In this document: one piece after another, positions 9,454 to 17,746 of the stretch
Numbering within the stretch: the stretch's first letter is position 1
Layout of the letters: each line of letters starts with the position of its first letter
Assembly (NCBI GenBank): GCA_002162095.1
Contig: CP021424.1
Span: forward strand, 2,569,442 to 2,633,441
DNA length: 64,000 nt
Direction of reading: 5' to 3'
Origin: Armatimonadetes bacterium Uphvl-Ar2
GTDB taxonomy: Bacteria; Armatimonadota; Fimbriimonadia; Fimbriimonadales; Fimbriimonadaceae
Notes under the pieces: model-generated
The model's database searches: none
Told to the model about the DNA's origin: nothing
Seen by the model: only the letters and a program-made list of their open reading frames with translations
Position numbers and translations under genes: made by a program

Positions 9454-9951
9454 TTACCAAGACTCGCCACCACGGACATCCACATCCCGGCAGGCTTCGA
9501 GGAAGAACTCCTTATATTGGAAATTGGGTATCGCCCCTCCAGGTTCCGCGAAGAACACCTTGACGGGACCGCCATCGGGGTCTACGAACAGAAGTCTCCG
9601 GATCAGGCTTGATTCACCCCGCCAGAATCGCTCACACTCCGCCGCAAGTTCACCTTCCCGGGGCCGCTCGTCGCCCACGAACTCAATGGCGTGGAAGTGT
9701 TCATCCCTCTCTCGGAGTTCATCAAAGTAGAGTCCGGCTCCCCGAACCAGCGTTCCGTCATGTATCAAAAACGTTCGCCCCTCATCCTCCAGGATGACGT
9801 CAAAGCTCTCGCTGGGTTCAAGAGAATACGAAGAGTGGAAAATGAACCCGTCCCACTTCTCACTGTGCTCCCGCCCGAGCCTCCGGTCCATGAGAACGAA
9901 CACGATTATGGCCACTGCCACCAGCGCCAGCACGAAGCCCAGTTCATACAC
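9454..9951 (-). CDS. Membrane-anchored protein of unknown function
   Basis: 165 aa. One N-terminal membrane segment (about residues 5-20, LGFVLALVAVAIIVFVLM) is followed by a soluble acidic domain with no motif I recognise. It lies 15 bp downstream of the next gene in the - strand run. Confidence 0.6.
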   Translation of the reverse strand: MYELGFVLALVAVAIIVFVLMDRRLGREHSEKWDGFIFHSSYSLEPSESFDVILEDEGRTFLIHDGTLVRGAGLYFDELRERDEHFHAIEFVGDERPREGELAAECERFWRGESSLIRRLLFVDPDGGPVKVFFAEPGGAIPNFQYKEFFLEACRDVDVRGGESW

Positions 9952-9965
9952 CGCGCTTCACCACC

Positions 9966-10499
9966 TCACAACCAACTGTTCGTCACGAACATTGATGACA
10001 TGAAAAAGATGACGAGCCCCATCCAACCTAGTATGAGTGCGAGCGGAAGTGAAATCCACCACTTTAACTTGAAGCGATCCCACAAGACCAAGGTGACCCC
10101 GGGAGCGCTAAAGGCTGACATCATTATGAAGTACACAACAATGGACTCGACAATTCCCCGTTGATGCCAAGGCCTCTCGTCACCCACATAGAACCAGATT
10201 GGAACATAGGCAAGCCAGATGAAAATAAACCCAACCTGATAGAGTGCGAGTTCCTTAACCTGGATTCGTATCTTCCCGAGCTTGACCAGGACTCCGACCA
10301 CGATCAAGATTCCCGCAATCGTGTAGACCCCACCGGGGCCAAAGAACATTCGCTCAAACATTCGGGCGATGGCGATGTGAAGCAGGCCTAAAACAGCGAA
10401 AATGTAGATTCCCCACCACGCGCCGTCTGAGATCCGCGACTCCCAGTCCAGAAGCCGGACCACCCACTTGCGTTGATCTTGGTTCTCTTGAGAATTCAT
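9966..10499 (-). CDS. Polytopic membrane protein of unknown function
   Basis: 177 aa with about five hydrophobic helices after a charged N-terminus (MNSQENQDQRKW), and aromatic-rich loops. It has no transporter signature. The small size and neighbours resemble the membrane-type immunity candidates in the RHS array to the right, but that is inference. Confidence 0.6.
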   Translation of the reverse strand: MNSQENQDQRKWVVRLLDWESRISDGAWWGIYIFAVLGLLHIAIARMFERMFFGPGGVYTIAGILIVVGVLVKLGKIRIQVKELALYQVGFIFIWLAYVPIWFYVGDERPWHQRGIVESIVVYFIMMSAFSAPGVTLVLWDRFKLKWWISLPLALILGWMGLVIFFMSSMFVTNSWL

Positions 10500-10539
10500 G
10501 CTGCACCTCGTCCGATGATCACATTTGCGTGAAACAGTG

Positions 10540-11328
10540 TCAGTAGTTCGCCACTTTCCACAAGCTCCACCGATTAAGGTAGAGCCTCATGGGAATCATC
10601 ATGAGGAACATCCTGATTCGATCAAACGCGGTAAATGGACGGCCGATCATCCCGTTTGCCAGAGGCAGAAAAATGAACGAATAGGCTATGGGCCGGTAGA
10701 CGACGTGCGGATCAACGCCCCGCACCGACTTATGGAGGTCAACTAGCCTCATGACCTCAGTAAAGTCTGAGATTGGAAAATTCTCATAGTGAAGTTCCGC
10801 TAGTTGCTCCGCTAGTTCATGATATCCCCTCACGCGGGCATAAAAGTACAACGCCTGAACCTCCCAAGAGGACACTTCTTGCCAGTCAATGGAGTCCACG
10901 TCAAGCTCGTCGATCTTCATGAAGCAGTGCTCCACCCAAAGACACTCACCCGGCTCCAATTCTCGATATCGACACTGCCAGAGATAGACAGGCGTAAGTT
11001 GCATCACGGCGCTGTGCGACGCATTCCCCGGCACGTATGCCATCTGGTCTTGTAACAATGCGTCATTGATTCGAACCGCCGCCTCGGCAAGAATGGGGTC
11101 GCGAAGTCGAAATTCCTTTTCGGTCAGGAAACGCCGATTCCCCCAATGGATGAGAAAGATCATCCGCATCCTCTCTCGCTCTACGGGGTCAAGGTGACGA
11201 TAGTGCTTCAGACTCGCTCGGCGAGCGGTGTAGATTTCGCCCTGCAGGTAGTGGAACCAAATTTCATCAGCAACCATCTCTTGCATGCGACTTCGACCTG
11301 GCTCCCCTTTCTGTACGTCGATGCCCAT
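10540..11328 (-). CDS. Unknown 262-aa protein
   Basis: It is soluble for most of its length with a hydrophobic stretch near the C-terminus (IAYSFIFLPLANGMIG, MFLMMIPMRLYL). It contains many charged helices (DPVERERMRMIF, YHELAEQLAELHYE). I see no recognisable domain. It is the first gene of the - strand run. Confidence 0.55.
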   Translation of the reverse strand: MGIDVQKGEPGRSRMQEMVADEIWFHYLQGEIYTARRASLKHYRHLDPVERERMRMIFLIHWGNRRFLTEKEFRLRDPILAEAAVRINDALLQDQMAYVPGNASHSAVMQLTPVYLWQCRYRELEPGECLWVEHCFMKIDELDVDSIDWQEVSSWEVQALYFYARVRGYHELAEQLAELHYENFPISDFTEVMRLVDLHKSVRGVDPHVVYRPIAYSFIFLPLANGMIGRPFTAFDRIRMFLMMIPMRLYLNRWSLWKVANY

Positions 11329-11358
11329 GGCAGGGATGCAACATGACAGAAACTAGAT

Positions 11359-11631
11359 TTAGGCCGAGCCTCTTGAGCCGTTCTCCCCATACCGGTTGTG
11401 GTAGCGGTCGTGCCACTTCTCGGCTTCTTCCGGCGGAATCGCCTTCGGCTGGCCAATCTGCTTGGCCAGCCACACCGTTTTGGCGACGTCCTCCGTCATC
11501 ACGGCCGGCTTCAATGCCGCGCGCGGCGTCGCCACCCACGCAAAGGCGCCGTGGTTCCCCATAAGGCTGCTTGGCGCGCGGCTGCGATACTTCAAGATCG
11601 CCTCGCCGGTAAACTTGCGCTCGTTATCCAC
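11359..11631 (-). pseudogene. araD: araD 3' fragment (L-ribulose-5-phosphate 4-epimerase)
   Basis: About 85 residues match the C-terminal end of bacterial AraD: LMGNHGAFAWVATPRAALK corresponds to the catalytic-region NHG-F-W block. It is followed by MTEDVAKTVWLAKQIGQP and the terminal WHDRYHNRYG. The N-terminal two thirds, including the metal-binding region, are missing; upstream the sequence runs into the ankyrin-tail duplicate. AraD interconverts L-ribulose-5-P and D-xylulose-5-P, so this is debris of an L-arabinose pathway gene. Confidence 0.8.
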
Positions 11632-11640
11632 GTAGGAGGT

Positions 11641-11848
11641 GCACGGGGCGGACTGGCGCGTGATGCACGGCTACGGGGATAACGCGGTGGGGACGCTGAG
11701 CTTTGCCTCGCGGAACGACACCGTGCCCGGGGGCGACTACGCGCATTGTGCAGAGCTGCTGATTGCGGCGGGCATGCCGACGACCTTTGAGAAGGAGTAC
11801 GCCTTCAGTGACGAGGTGACAATGGTGCTGGAGAGTCACCGGGGGTAG
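11641..11848 (+). pseudogene. Duplicate of the ankyrin-gene 3' end
   Basis: These 208 bp align without gaps to 8594-8801, including the codon before the stop, and diverge immediately after it. Only a handful of residues differ (for example R to H, D to E). There is no complete gene upstream; the copy is joined to the araD fragment. The two copies bracket the 2.8-kb - strand module. Confidence 0.9.
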
Positions 11849-11882
11849 GTCACAAGTATGCGTCACATTTTTTGATACACTA

Positions 11883-11915
11883 TTGACAGATCGGCAACCC
11901 GTTCGGGTAAAGTCG
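11883..11915 (+). promoter_or_regulatory. Possible sigma70-like promoter
   Basis: A consensus TTGACA at 11883-11888 lies upstream of the secreted-protein gene at 11932, but the -10 position about 18 bp downstream (GTAAAG) matches poorly. Weak candidate. Confidence 0.3.
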
Positions 11916-11931
11916 CTGAGTTGGGGTGATC

Positions 11932-12783
11932 ATGGGAGTCGCAGTTCAAACAGCACGCACTATCATTCTGTCCGCGTTTACGGTAGTGATGAGCGCTACG
12001 TTTGCTCAATCTGGCACCTCCGTGCCACTCGGCGCAAACTTCACAATTCCCCACACATTGATCAGTGGATACTATAACGTAGTCCGCGGTGCTACTTCAC
12101 CTGAAGCACCACTAACTGGCGTCACTGTAGACGCCACGTATGCTGATATTGCGAAGCTCCTTCGTGGCACGGAAGGATTTCGGGGGCCTAATGCTGCAAA
12201 GACAGAGGATGCCCTCAAACCCTTTGTATACGAATCACAGGAGATTCATTACCTCAACGAAGACTTGGCGATCAAAGCGGGCTATCTAACTGCTAGTGCA
12301 TCTAAAGCTACAACGACGATTTACATTATTGAAAGATGGAGCAAGTTCGTTAATGTCGTTATTGCTAATGGTGGAAACAGTCCGGCTCCGATCAAAGCGA
12401 AAGTTGGCTTTAGTCTTACGCTGGTTACTCGCGCCTCATCAGATGATGCCAGTTTGGATCTAAATGGACTCGTAAGGAACTTAACTTTTGAGGCAAGCCG
12501 TAGTAAGCTCACCTTAACCTCTCATACCGAGGTCATGGGACTTTCTGGAAAGGCCATTACTCAGTCACTCCCTTCTGCGAGTGACTTCCTGAAAGCACAG
12601 GCTGATGCAACTATCAAGGCCGTTCGGGAGCGTCAAGACGTTGGACGTGCACGAAATGCAGCGTTCCTGGAAACTTCGGCCAACTTTTTCAAGACTTTGC
12701 GCAGCCAAGTGTGGGACGCAAGCTATGTTCAGCCTGTAATCATTGCAATTGATGAAGACGACCTGAAGAAGTTTCCCGGGTAG
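11932..12783 (+). CDS. Secreted protein of unknown function (pair member 1)
   Basis: I chose the ATG at 11932, after a purine-rich GAGTTGGGG, over the GTG at 11926. An N-terminal signal peptide ends near ATFAQS. The 283-aa protein is beta/alpha mixed with no family I recognise. It shares layout and short blocks (YIIERWSKFV, VGFSLTLV) with the next gene (VIVESWQRFD, VGVSFRTIFV), suggesting distant tandem paralogs. Both are clearly AT-richer than the men region. Confidence 0.65.
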   Translation: MGVAVQTARTIILSAFTVVMSATFAQSGTSVPLGANFTIPHTLISGYYNVVRGATSPEAPLTGVTVDATYADIAKLLRGTEGFRGPNAAKTEDALKPFVYESQEIHYLNEDLAIKAGYLTASASKATTTIYIIERWSKFVNVVIANGGNSPAPIKAKVGFSLTLVTRASSDDASLDLNGLVRNLTFEASRSKLTLTSHTEVMGLSGKAITQSLPSASDFLKAQADATIKAVRERQDVGRARNAAFLETSANFFKTLRSQVWDASYVQPVIIAIDEDDLKKFPG

Positions 12784-12834
12784 TCATATCAACTACTCTA
12801 ACCGCTATTTCTGACGTAAAGGCGAGGTAAGGTT

Positions 12835-13638
12835 GTGCGCAGATCCGGGGTTTTCGTACTTGCTCTAGCAATTGGGCTAGCTTCAAGGTCGTTTGCCCAA
12901 CAATCAGGAGGGATGCGGAACGTCAGCACAGATTTGTTTCCTTCACTGTACTTCAAGCCAATTGCAAGCGAGCCCGGGTGGTTTCAGAAATTGCCGTACG
13001 AGACCGTTGAGTTAATGATCCTAGACACTTCCGAGGCATCACAATTGGGATTCATATCAGATGAGTACCTAAAGGTTGCCTCCGAGATGTTGGGTGAATC
13101 TGGAAATCCGAAGAACTATTTGGTCATTGTAGAGTCCTGGCAGCGTTTTGATGTACGAAAAGCGGAAGGTGTTTCGGCTTATATCCGGGCCGTAGAGACT
13201 AATGGCAACATAGATGTTTCGTCTTTACAAACGTACTCTGAAGCAAATGGAAACACTGAGGCTATAGTGACGAGATTGATCAAAGTCGGAGTTTCGTTTC
13301 GTACGATTTTTGTCCTAGAAAAGGAATTTCAGAACGGCCAGCCGATACCACTGTCTGACTATTTTAGTGGTAACAGAAGAATTTTGGCAAGAATCGAAAT
13401 TGTGGGTGCATCTTCAGGGGAGACCAGCAGATCTTTGCCTGGTGTCCTCGAACTATTGAGTGGTTCTGCTGGGCTCTCCACTTTTCTTACTAAGACCACA
13501 ACTTCTAGACAAGGAATCTGGGATGCGCTTTCTCGTGGTACGGATTCTCCGCTTCCGAACCCTCAAATTCTCGGCTGGGCATTCAGCAAAGACAGCATTC
13601 AGGGGGCAAGTCCGAAGCCAAAGGCTAAATCTGGATAG
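12835..13638 (+). CDS. Secreted protein of unknown function (pair member 2)
   Basis: GTG start at 12835. The signal peptide is MRRSGVFVLALAIGLASRSFA. The 267-aa protein lies 51 bp after its probable paralog, likely in one transcript. A C-terminal PKPKAKSG tail is basic. The function is unknown. Confidence 0.65.
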   Translation: MRRSGVFVLALAIGLASRSFAQQSGGMRNVSTDLFPSLYFKPIASEPGWFQKLPYETVELMILDTSEASQLGFISDEYLKVASEMLGESGNPKNYLVIVESWQRFDVRKAEGVSAYIRAVETNGNIDVSSLQTYSEANGNTEAIVTRLIKVGVSFRTIFVLEKEFQNGQPIPLSDYFSGNRRILARIEIVGASSGETSRSLPGVLELLSGSAGLSTFLTKTTTSRQGIWDALSRGTDSPLPNPQILGWAFSKDSIQGASPKPKAKSG

Positions 13639-14107
13639 TCGTGATGTTACGCCGTACAACTTCGGTCAGGAATTCCGGATCGCCTTTATAAAGTCGCATC
13701 GTAGTCGATTGCAACGAGTATTGGAAGTAGTAGAGGTACTTATCGCAAGCCAGGCGGAGCAAAGCGTCGACCAAAGCGGCAGACATGGAAGGCGCGAACC
13801 ACGCTTGCCGCCCGGAGCCCTGGAGTCTGCGCTCCCTAACCTCTTTTCTCAAATCGGGTTCGGCCGCATAGAGGTCTAGGTAAGGAAAGTACTCTCCTTC
13901 TAATCCAAAAAGCATCGGCCCAGTGTCGGATGCCCCGATTCGAATCCGTTCTGCTAGCACGGCAGGGTCTCCTCGAAAGTAGTACGTTTTTCTAGTGCTA
14001 CCGGAATAGAGCTCCTTGGGTGGCTGTTGCACAACCGCCCATAGAGTCGCACTTATGTCAGGGCTCAAAGGGATCAGATTCGACCCAAGTTCACTCAGAA
14101 CGCCCAT
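13625..14107 (-). CDS. Unknown soluble protein
   Basis: The ATG at 14107 was chosen, 17 bp inside the preceding gene and next to GAGGAAG; the frame is open to 14164. It is 160 aa and has a YFRGDPAVLAERI block echoed near the end by YKGDPEFLTEVV, hinting at an internal repeat. No known family. The 3' end converges with the secreted-protein gene (14-bp overlap). Confidence 0.6.
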   Translation of the reverse strand: MGVLSELGSNLIPLSPDISATLWAVVQQPPKELYSGSTRKTYYFRGDPAVLAERIRIGASDTGPMLFGLEGEYFPYLDLYAAEPDLRKEVRERRLQGSGRQAWFAPSMSAALVDALLRLACDKYLYYFQYSLQSTTMRLYKGDPEFLTEVVRRNITTIQI

Positions 14108-14621
14108 CTTCCTCACCTTCCCACATCGCGTAGTACTCGATGTTCCCGTTCCGAACCACCACAAACACCCATCCCAGCATCATGGTCGCAAACGCATTGG
14201 CGCCCATTTCGGCCAGGTGATGGAGGAACTTGCGGATTTGTTCCCACGGCCAATCCACGGCCACCACGCACTGGTCCGCAATGCCAACCAGGGGGAAACC
14301 CGTTTCCGCATGCACTTGACCAAGGCGCCCCGCGTGCTTGACAAAGTTCTCGTGGTCAAACCGCTTTACATAAACGCAAACCAAACGCTGCATCTGCCCT
14401 CGCCAGACCTCGAGGAACCTCGATTCATCGACGAGAGTGCCAATGTCGGCGTAGGTGTCTCCCCAGTTATGGCCGTTGATCATCTCCCCGTCGCCGGGAT
14501 AGAGGAATTCCGTCAGTTCACGGCACAACTGCCCGTTGTTGATGCCGTTGTCATACACTTCGTGGCGGGTCACAGGCACGAAGGTCGGGGAGGGTGCCAC
14601 GGTACCGTCCATGTTACTCAT
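14091..14621 (-). CDS. Unknown 176-aa protein
   Basis: Soluble, Trp-rich and acidic at the C-terminus (YYAMWEGEEDGRSE). It shows no recognised motif. It sits between small membrane-protein genes in a tightly packed - strand run (13625-16828). Confidence 0.55.
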   Translation of the reverse strand: MSNMDGTVAPSPTFVPVTRHEVYDNGINNGQLCRELTEFLYPGDGEMINGHNWGDTYADIGTLVDESRFLEVWRGQMQRLVCVYVKRFDHENFVKHAGRLGQVHAETGFPLVGIADQCVVAVDWPWEQIRKFLHHLAEMGANAFATMMLGWVFVVVRNGNIEYYAMWEGEEDGRSE

Positions 14622-14915
14622 CGTCGCGGTTCAGTTCCAGACCGTGGTCGGTGTTGTCGCGATGATTGTTGGCGAGCCGGTCGATCCATATCCCGATTCC
14701 ACCCAGCAGGAAGAACCCCCGATATAGAACAGCAGCCCACTCTCGGACTCCTTGTACGTCATGTGCTGATTGCGATAGGTAAGCCTTGGGTTTTCCTGTT
14801 CGTACTTCCACTTCTTCATGGCGTGGCTTCGTTGACCCTCCCAGCCAAAGTAGAAAGGCACAATGGAGCCCAGGATCAGGAAGGTCGCTATGACTCGTTC
14901 ACGATTCGCCGCCAT
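14614..14915 (-). pseudogene. Two-helix membrane protein, frameshifted
   Basis: The start at 14915 gives MAANRERVIATFLILGSIVP. The second hydrophobic helix (GFFLLGGIGIWIDRLANN) and the natural end (LELNRDDE) lie in another frame that runs to 14614. The switch falls near the C-run at about 14715. The joined product would end overlapping the next gene start, as neighbours do. It may be a sequencing indel rather than a true pseudogene. Confidence 0.6.
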
Positions 14916-15134
14916 CTATTCCTCGTCGTTGATCCACATGCGCACGCCCCCGTAGATGGCCAGGAGTCCAAGGGCGATGAGGGTACCGCTGGACCACTCG
15001 GGGTGAGCGAACAGGACTGCGCCCGGGCGAGAATTGATCCGGTGGTCACCAGTCATGAAGTTGTCCATCCCCTCCCAGATGGCGAAGCCCGCGAAGAAGA
15101 TCATAAAGAACCCGAAGAGTTTACCGTTCACCAT
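14916..15134 (-). CDS. Small two-helix membrane protein (MVNGK family)
   Basis: 72 aa, with hydrophobic helices at about 6-20 and 50-64 (GTLIALGLLAIYGGVRMW). The N-terminus MVNGKLFGFFM is repeated at the truncated gene at 15666-15767. It directly follows the MWFELTP-type gene, so the two probably form a unit. Confidence 0.6.
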   Translation of the reverse strand: MVNGKLFGFFMIFFAGFAIWEGMDNFMTGDHRINSRPGAVLFAHPEWSSGTLIALGLLAIYGGVRMWINDEE

Positions 15135-15166
15135 TGTTCTTGCCTTCCGCTCCTCAATTTCTGATG

Positions 15167-15676
15167 TCAGCGAAACTTGACTTGGACAACGGGGAAATCC
15201 GTAATTCGCATCGTGAACGGCTCTTCATCTTTTCCATTCCATCCGGAGAGGTGGAGTGTATCTCCAATCAGTTCCAAGACGTCCGCATAGTAATAGTCTT
15301 CGTGCCGGAAGTATCGGACCATGCCCGACTTGTGAATGACCAGCAACTCATAGTAGCTACAAAATATCAAAAGTTCAGGTTCCTCGATAAGTTGCATGTA
15401 GCCGGGGTACCGGCCCATTCCGGGAGCGATGCCCGCCTCCGTCACCAAGTAGACGAATCCATTGATGCACTTCACGAGGAAGGGACCAAACTCGATCCCC
15501 TCAACATCCAAAGAAGTTTCGCCAGGAGCGAGGAAGTAGCCTTGCCGGGAGCCGGTCAGGATGGACTCCAGGATGTATGCTCTGGATCCCCCATCGCCAT
15601 CAGGTGAGACGTGCGTCCAGCCGGGCGTGGAGAGTCCATCGTGAGGGTAGTCGGCGGGGGTCAGTTCAAACCACAT
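15167..15676 (-). CDS. MWFELTP-type protein, tandem paralog B
   Basis: 169 aa, beta-rich and acidic. It is closely similar along its whole length to 15804-16322: both begin MWFELTPADYPH and share STPGWTHVSPDGD, GYMQL and FCSYYELLVIHKSGM. Unknown family; SMI1/KNR4-like or other immunity folds are possible, with no diagnostic motif. The ATG lies inside the end of the upstream small gene. Confidence 0.65.
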   Translation of the reverse strand: MWFELTPADYPHDGLSTPGWTHVSPDGDGGSRAYILESILTGSRQGYFLAPGETSLDVEGIEFGPFLVKCINGFVYLVTEAGIAPGMGRYPGYMQLIEEPELLIFCSYYELLVIHKSGMVRYFRHEDYYYADVLELIGDTLHLSGWNGKDEEPFTMRITDFPVVQVKFR

Positions 15677-15767
15677 CTATGCCCTTCTGAAGGTTATCTG
15701 CACCCTCGAGAGTCCAGTAGATGGCGTAGAGGAACATGAATCTGGCCAGCAGTTTGCCGTTCACCAT
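15666..15767 (-). pseudogene. Truncated MVNGK small membrane protein
   Basis: 33 codons beginning MVNGKLLARFMFLYAIYWTLEG correspond to the first helix of 14916-15134. The frame then runs into the start of the MWFELTP paralog B and stops. It shows that the [MWFELTP gene + MVNGK gene] unit was duplicated and one copy trimmed at the join. Confidence 0.65.
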
Positions 15768-15803
15768 GTCTTTCAACATGCTTGCCTCACCTTCCCTCGC
15801 ACC

Positions 15804-16322
15804 TCACTTGAGCTCGACTTGGACGATGGGGATATCCGTAACGGGCATCGTCCACTGTTCATCATCCTGACTAAACTCCTGCCTGCCATTGAGATGGAGG
15901 ATGTCCCCATTCAGAGCCAAGACCTCCAGACAGTCATGGGCTAAGTCCTGGCTGTAGCGGAGCATCCCCGACTTGTGAATGACGAGCAGTTCGTAGTAGC
16001 TACAAAAGACCAACATCTCGGGGTCTTCGACAAGTTGCATGTAACCCAGGACATTGCATGGAGCGGCGGCGATGCCGGCCTCCGTCACCAAATAGACTTT
16101 CCCGTCGATGCACTTGATCAGATAGGGTCCGAATTCAAAGCCTTCGATATCAAGATCGCAAGCGCCGCCCGAAAGGAAGTAACCACGCCTCTGCCCTGTG
16201 GCAAAGGATTCAAGGATGTAGGCGACAGTTCCCCGATCGCCATCCGGTGAGACGTGCGTCCAGCCGGGCGTGGAGAGTCCCTCGTGGGGGTAATCGGCGG
16301 GGGTCAGTTCAAACCACATCAT
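15804..16322 (-). CDS. MWFELTP-type protein, tandem paralog A
   Basis: 172 aa paralog of 15167-15676. Divergence is concentrated in the C-terminal third (QEFSQDDEQWTMPVTD against KDEEPFTMRITD). Two starts (ATGATG) are possible. No recognised domain. Confidence 0.65.
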   Translation of the reverse strand: MMWFELTPADYPHEGLSTPGWTHVSPDGDRGTVAYILESFATGQRRGYFLSGGACDLDIEGFEFGPYLIKCIDGKVYLVTEAGIAAAPCNVLGYMQLVEDPEMLVFCSYYELLVIHKSGMLRYSQDLAHDCLEVLALNGDILHLNGRQEFSQDDEQWTMPVTDIPIVQVELK

Positions 16323-16349
16323 TGTCTGTCTGGTTCAAAAATCTGCTCC

Positions 16350-16595
16350 TTATCTTGCATCGTCTCGGGCACGCTCGCTCGAATTGGCCTCTCGCCTGAA
16401 CATGGCTTTATTGAAGGCTTTATCGTTGGCCTCGAAAAGACGCTCTTCGATCTCGATCTTCTTCAATAGGTACTCCTTTTCGTCAATCGCGTCATCCATG
16501 TACACCGAGGACTGCCAGTACATGACGGCAATCACCATCCAGAACGGATTGAAGAAGAACCACAGCCGGATCTGGCGCAACCTATCTTTCGTCAC
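16350..16595 (-). CDS. Small membrane protein with helical tail
   Basis: 81 aa: basic N-terminus, one hydrophobic helix (WFFFNPFWMVIAVMYW), then a charged coiled-coil-like tail (EKEYLLKKIEIEERLFEAN). The start overlaps the stop of the upstream gene as ATGA, indicating coupling. Confidence 0.6.
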   Translation of the reverse strand: MTKDRLRQIRLWFFFNPFWMVIAVMYWQSSVYMDDAIDEKEYLLKKIEIEERLFEANDKAFNKAMFRREANSSERARDDAR

Positions 16596-16828
16596 TTTTT
16601 AGCCTCTTGCAGAGCAAGGTCATAGTACTTCGTATACATCTCCATGTTCCGCCTGGTGTTTTCTTTGCGAAGATCCCATGCATGGAGTGTCTCCTGCCTC
16701 ACCTTGGCCAGGCGACTCGTGGAATCCACATAGGCATAGACCACGATTGGCATCAGAAGAACCGTGGCAATCCCAAGGGCAATCCAATCGAGAGGCTCCG
16801 TATTGGTCATCATTTGTCGTAAGTTCAT
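16592..16828 (-). CDS. Small membrane protein
   Basis: 78 aa: one helix (WIALGIATVLLMPIVVYAYV), then a charged helical tail (VRQETLHAWDLRKENTRRN). Same topology as its downstream partner, so the two may associate. It is the first gene of the - strand run. Confidence 0.6.
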   Translation of the reverse strand: MNLRQMMTNTEPLDWIALGIATVLLMPIVVYAYVDSTSRLAKVRQETLHAWDLRKENTRRNMEMYTKYYDLALQEAKK

Positions 16829-17016
16829 TGCACCATTAGAAGGCCTGTACTCTCAATGGCAACAACCCAAAACAGGTGATTGCCAGAGATCAGTAGCCCT
16901 TCCCCTATCTAAATCGTACCCAACAACGTTTCCACTGCGCCCCGAGCGGCAAACACCAATCCACCTCAAAACCTGCCAACGCGCCGGCCAAAGCCTTCGT
17001 AGACCCACACATCCCC

Positions 17017-17745
17017 ATGACGCGCTTCCTCCCCTTGCCCCTCCTTGCCCTGGCCTCCACGGCGCTGGCCCAAGCCGACGACACCCGCTGGATGCTGGAC
17101 CTGGAAACCGGCCTCACCTCCACCCGCTACAACTACGCGCGGGTACCCAAGGCCACCGGAACCCAGATCAACGTGGCGGGACTGATCGGCCGGGGATGGC
17201 AAGGCTACGGACGCGTGGCCCTGGGCTACACCGACGACCACGACGGCACCTGGAAGCTGCTGTACGCCCCCTTCCGGCAGAGCGGCGAGGGCACCCTGCC
17301 CGGCGCCACCCAATTTGGCGGGCAGTCCTTTGCGGCGGGGGCCGTCTCGGCGGGCTACAAGTTTGATAGCTACCGGCTGACCTACCGCAAGCCGTGGCGC
17401 GGCGGATGGTCGGTGGGCGGCACGCTCAAGGTGCGTGATGCGGAGATTCGGCTGGCGCAAGGGGGCACCGTGCACGCGGAGCGGAACACCGGCTTTGTGC
17501 CGCTGCTGCACATCTATGGCCAGGGGCCGCTGGGGGCGGGCTGGAACTACGAAGTGGAGATGGACGGCCTGGCGGGTGGCCCGGGCCGGGCGATTGACCT
17601 GAGCCTGCGCGCCAAGCGCCCCCTGGGGCACATGACCGAGGGGTTTGTGGGGTTCCGGGTGCTGGAAGGCGGCGCAGATGTGCCGCGCGTGCGCAACTTT
17701 GCCTGGGTGAGTTACGTTTCGGCCGGGGTGACGATTCGGTTTTGA
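17017..17745 (+). CDS. Secreted outer-membrane beta-barrel-like protein
   Basis: The signal peptide MTRFLPLPLLALASTALAQA is followed by about 220 residues of alternating strands with Gly and aromatic residues (GYGRVALGYTDDHDG, GAVSAGYKFDSYRLTYRK). It ends in YVSAGVTIRF, the terminal-aromatic pattern of outer-membrane barrels. The base composition matches the chromosomal genes at the left. Its last 66 bp recur at 18859-18924. Confidence 0.7.
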   Translation: MTRFLPLPLLALASTALAQADDTRWMLDLETGLTSTRYNYARVPKATGTQINVAGLIGRGWQGYGRVALGYTDDHDGTWKLLYAPFRQSGEGTLPGATQFGGQSFAAGAVSAGYKFDSYRLTYRKPWRGGWSVGGTLKVRDAEIRLAQGGTVHAERNTGFVPLLHIYGQGPLGAGWNYEVEMDGLAGGPGRAIDLSLRAKRPLGHMTEGFVGFRVLEGGADVPRVRNFAWVSYVSAGVTIRF

Positions 17746-17746
17746 G

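Noticed and set aside
11624..11866. - strand frame opposite the ankyrin tail duplicate
   Set aside because: It is antisense of the duplicated ankyrin coding sequence; the same shadow exists at the original.
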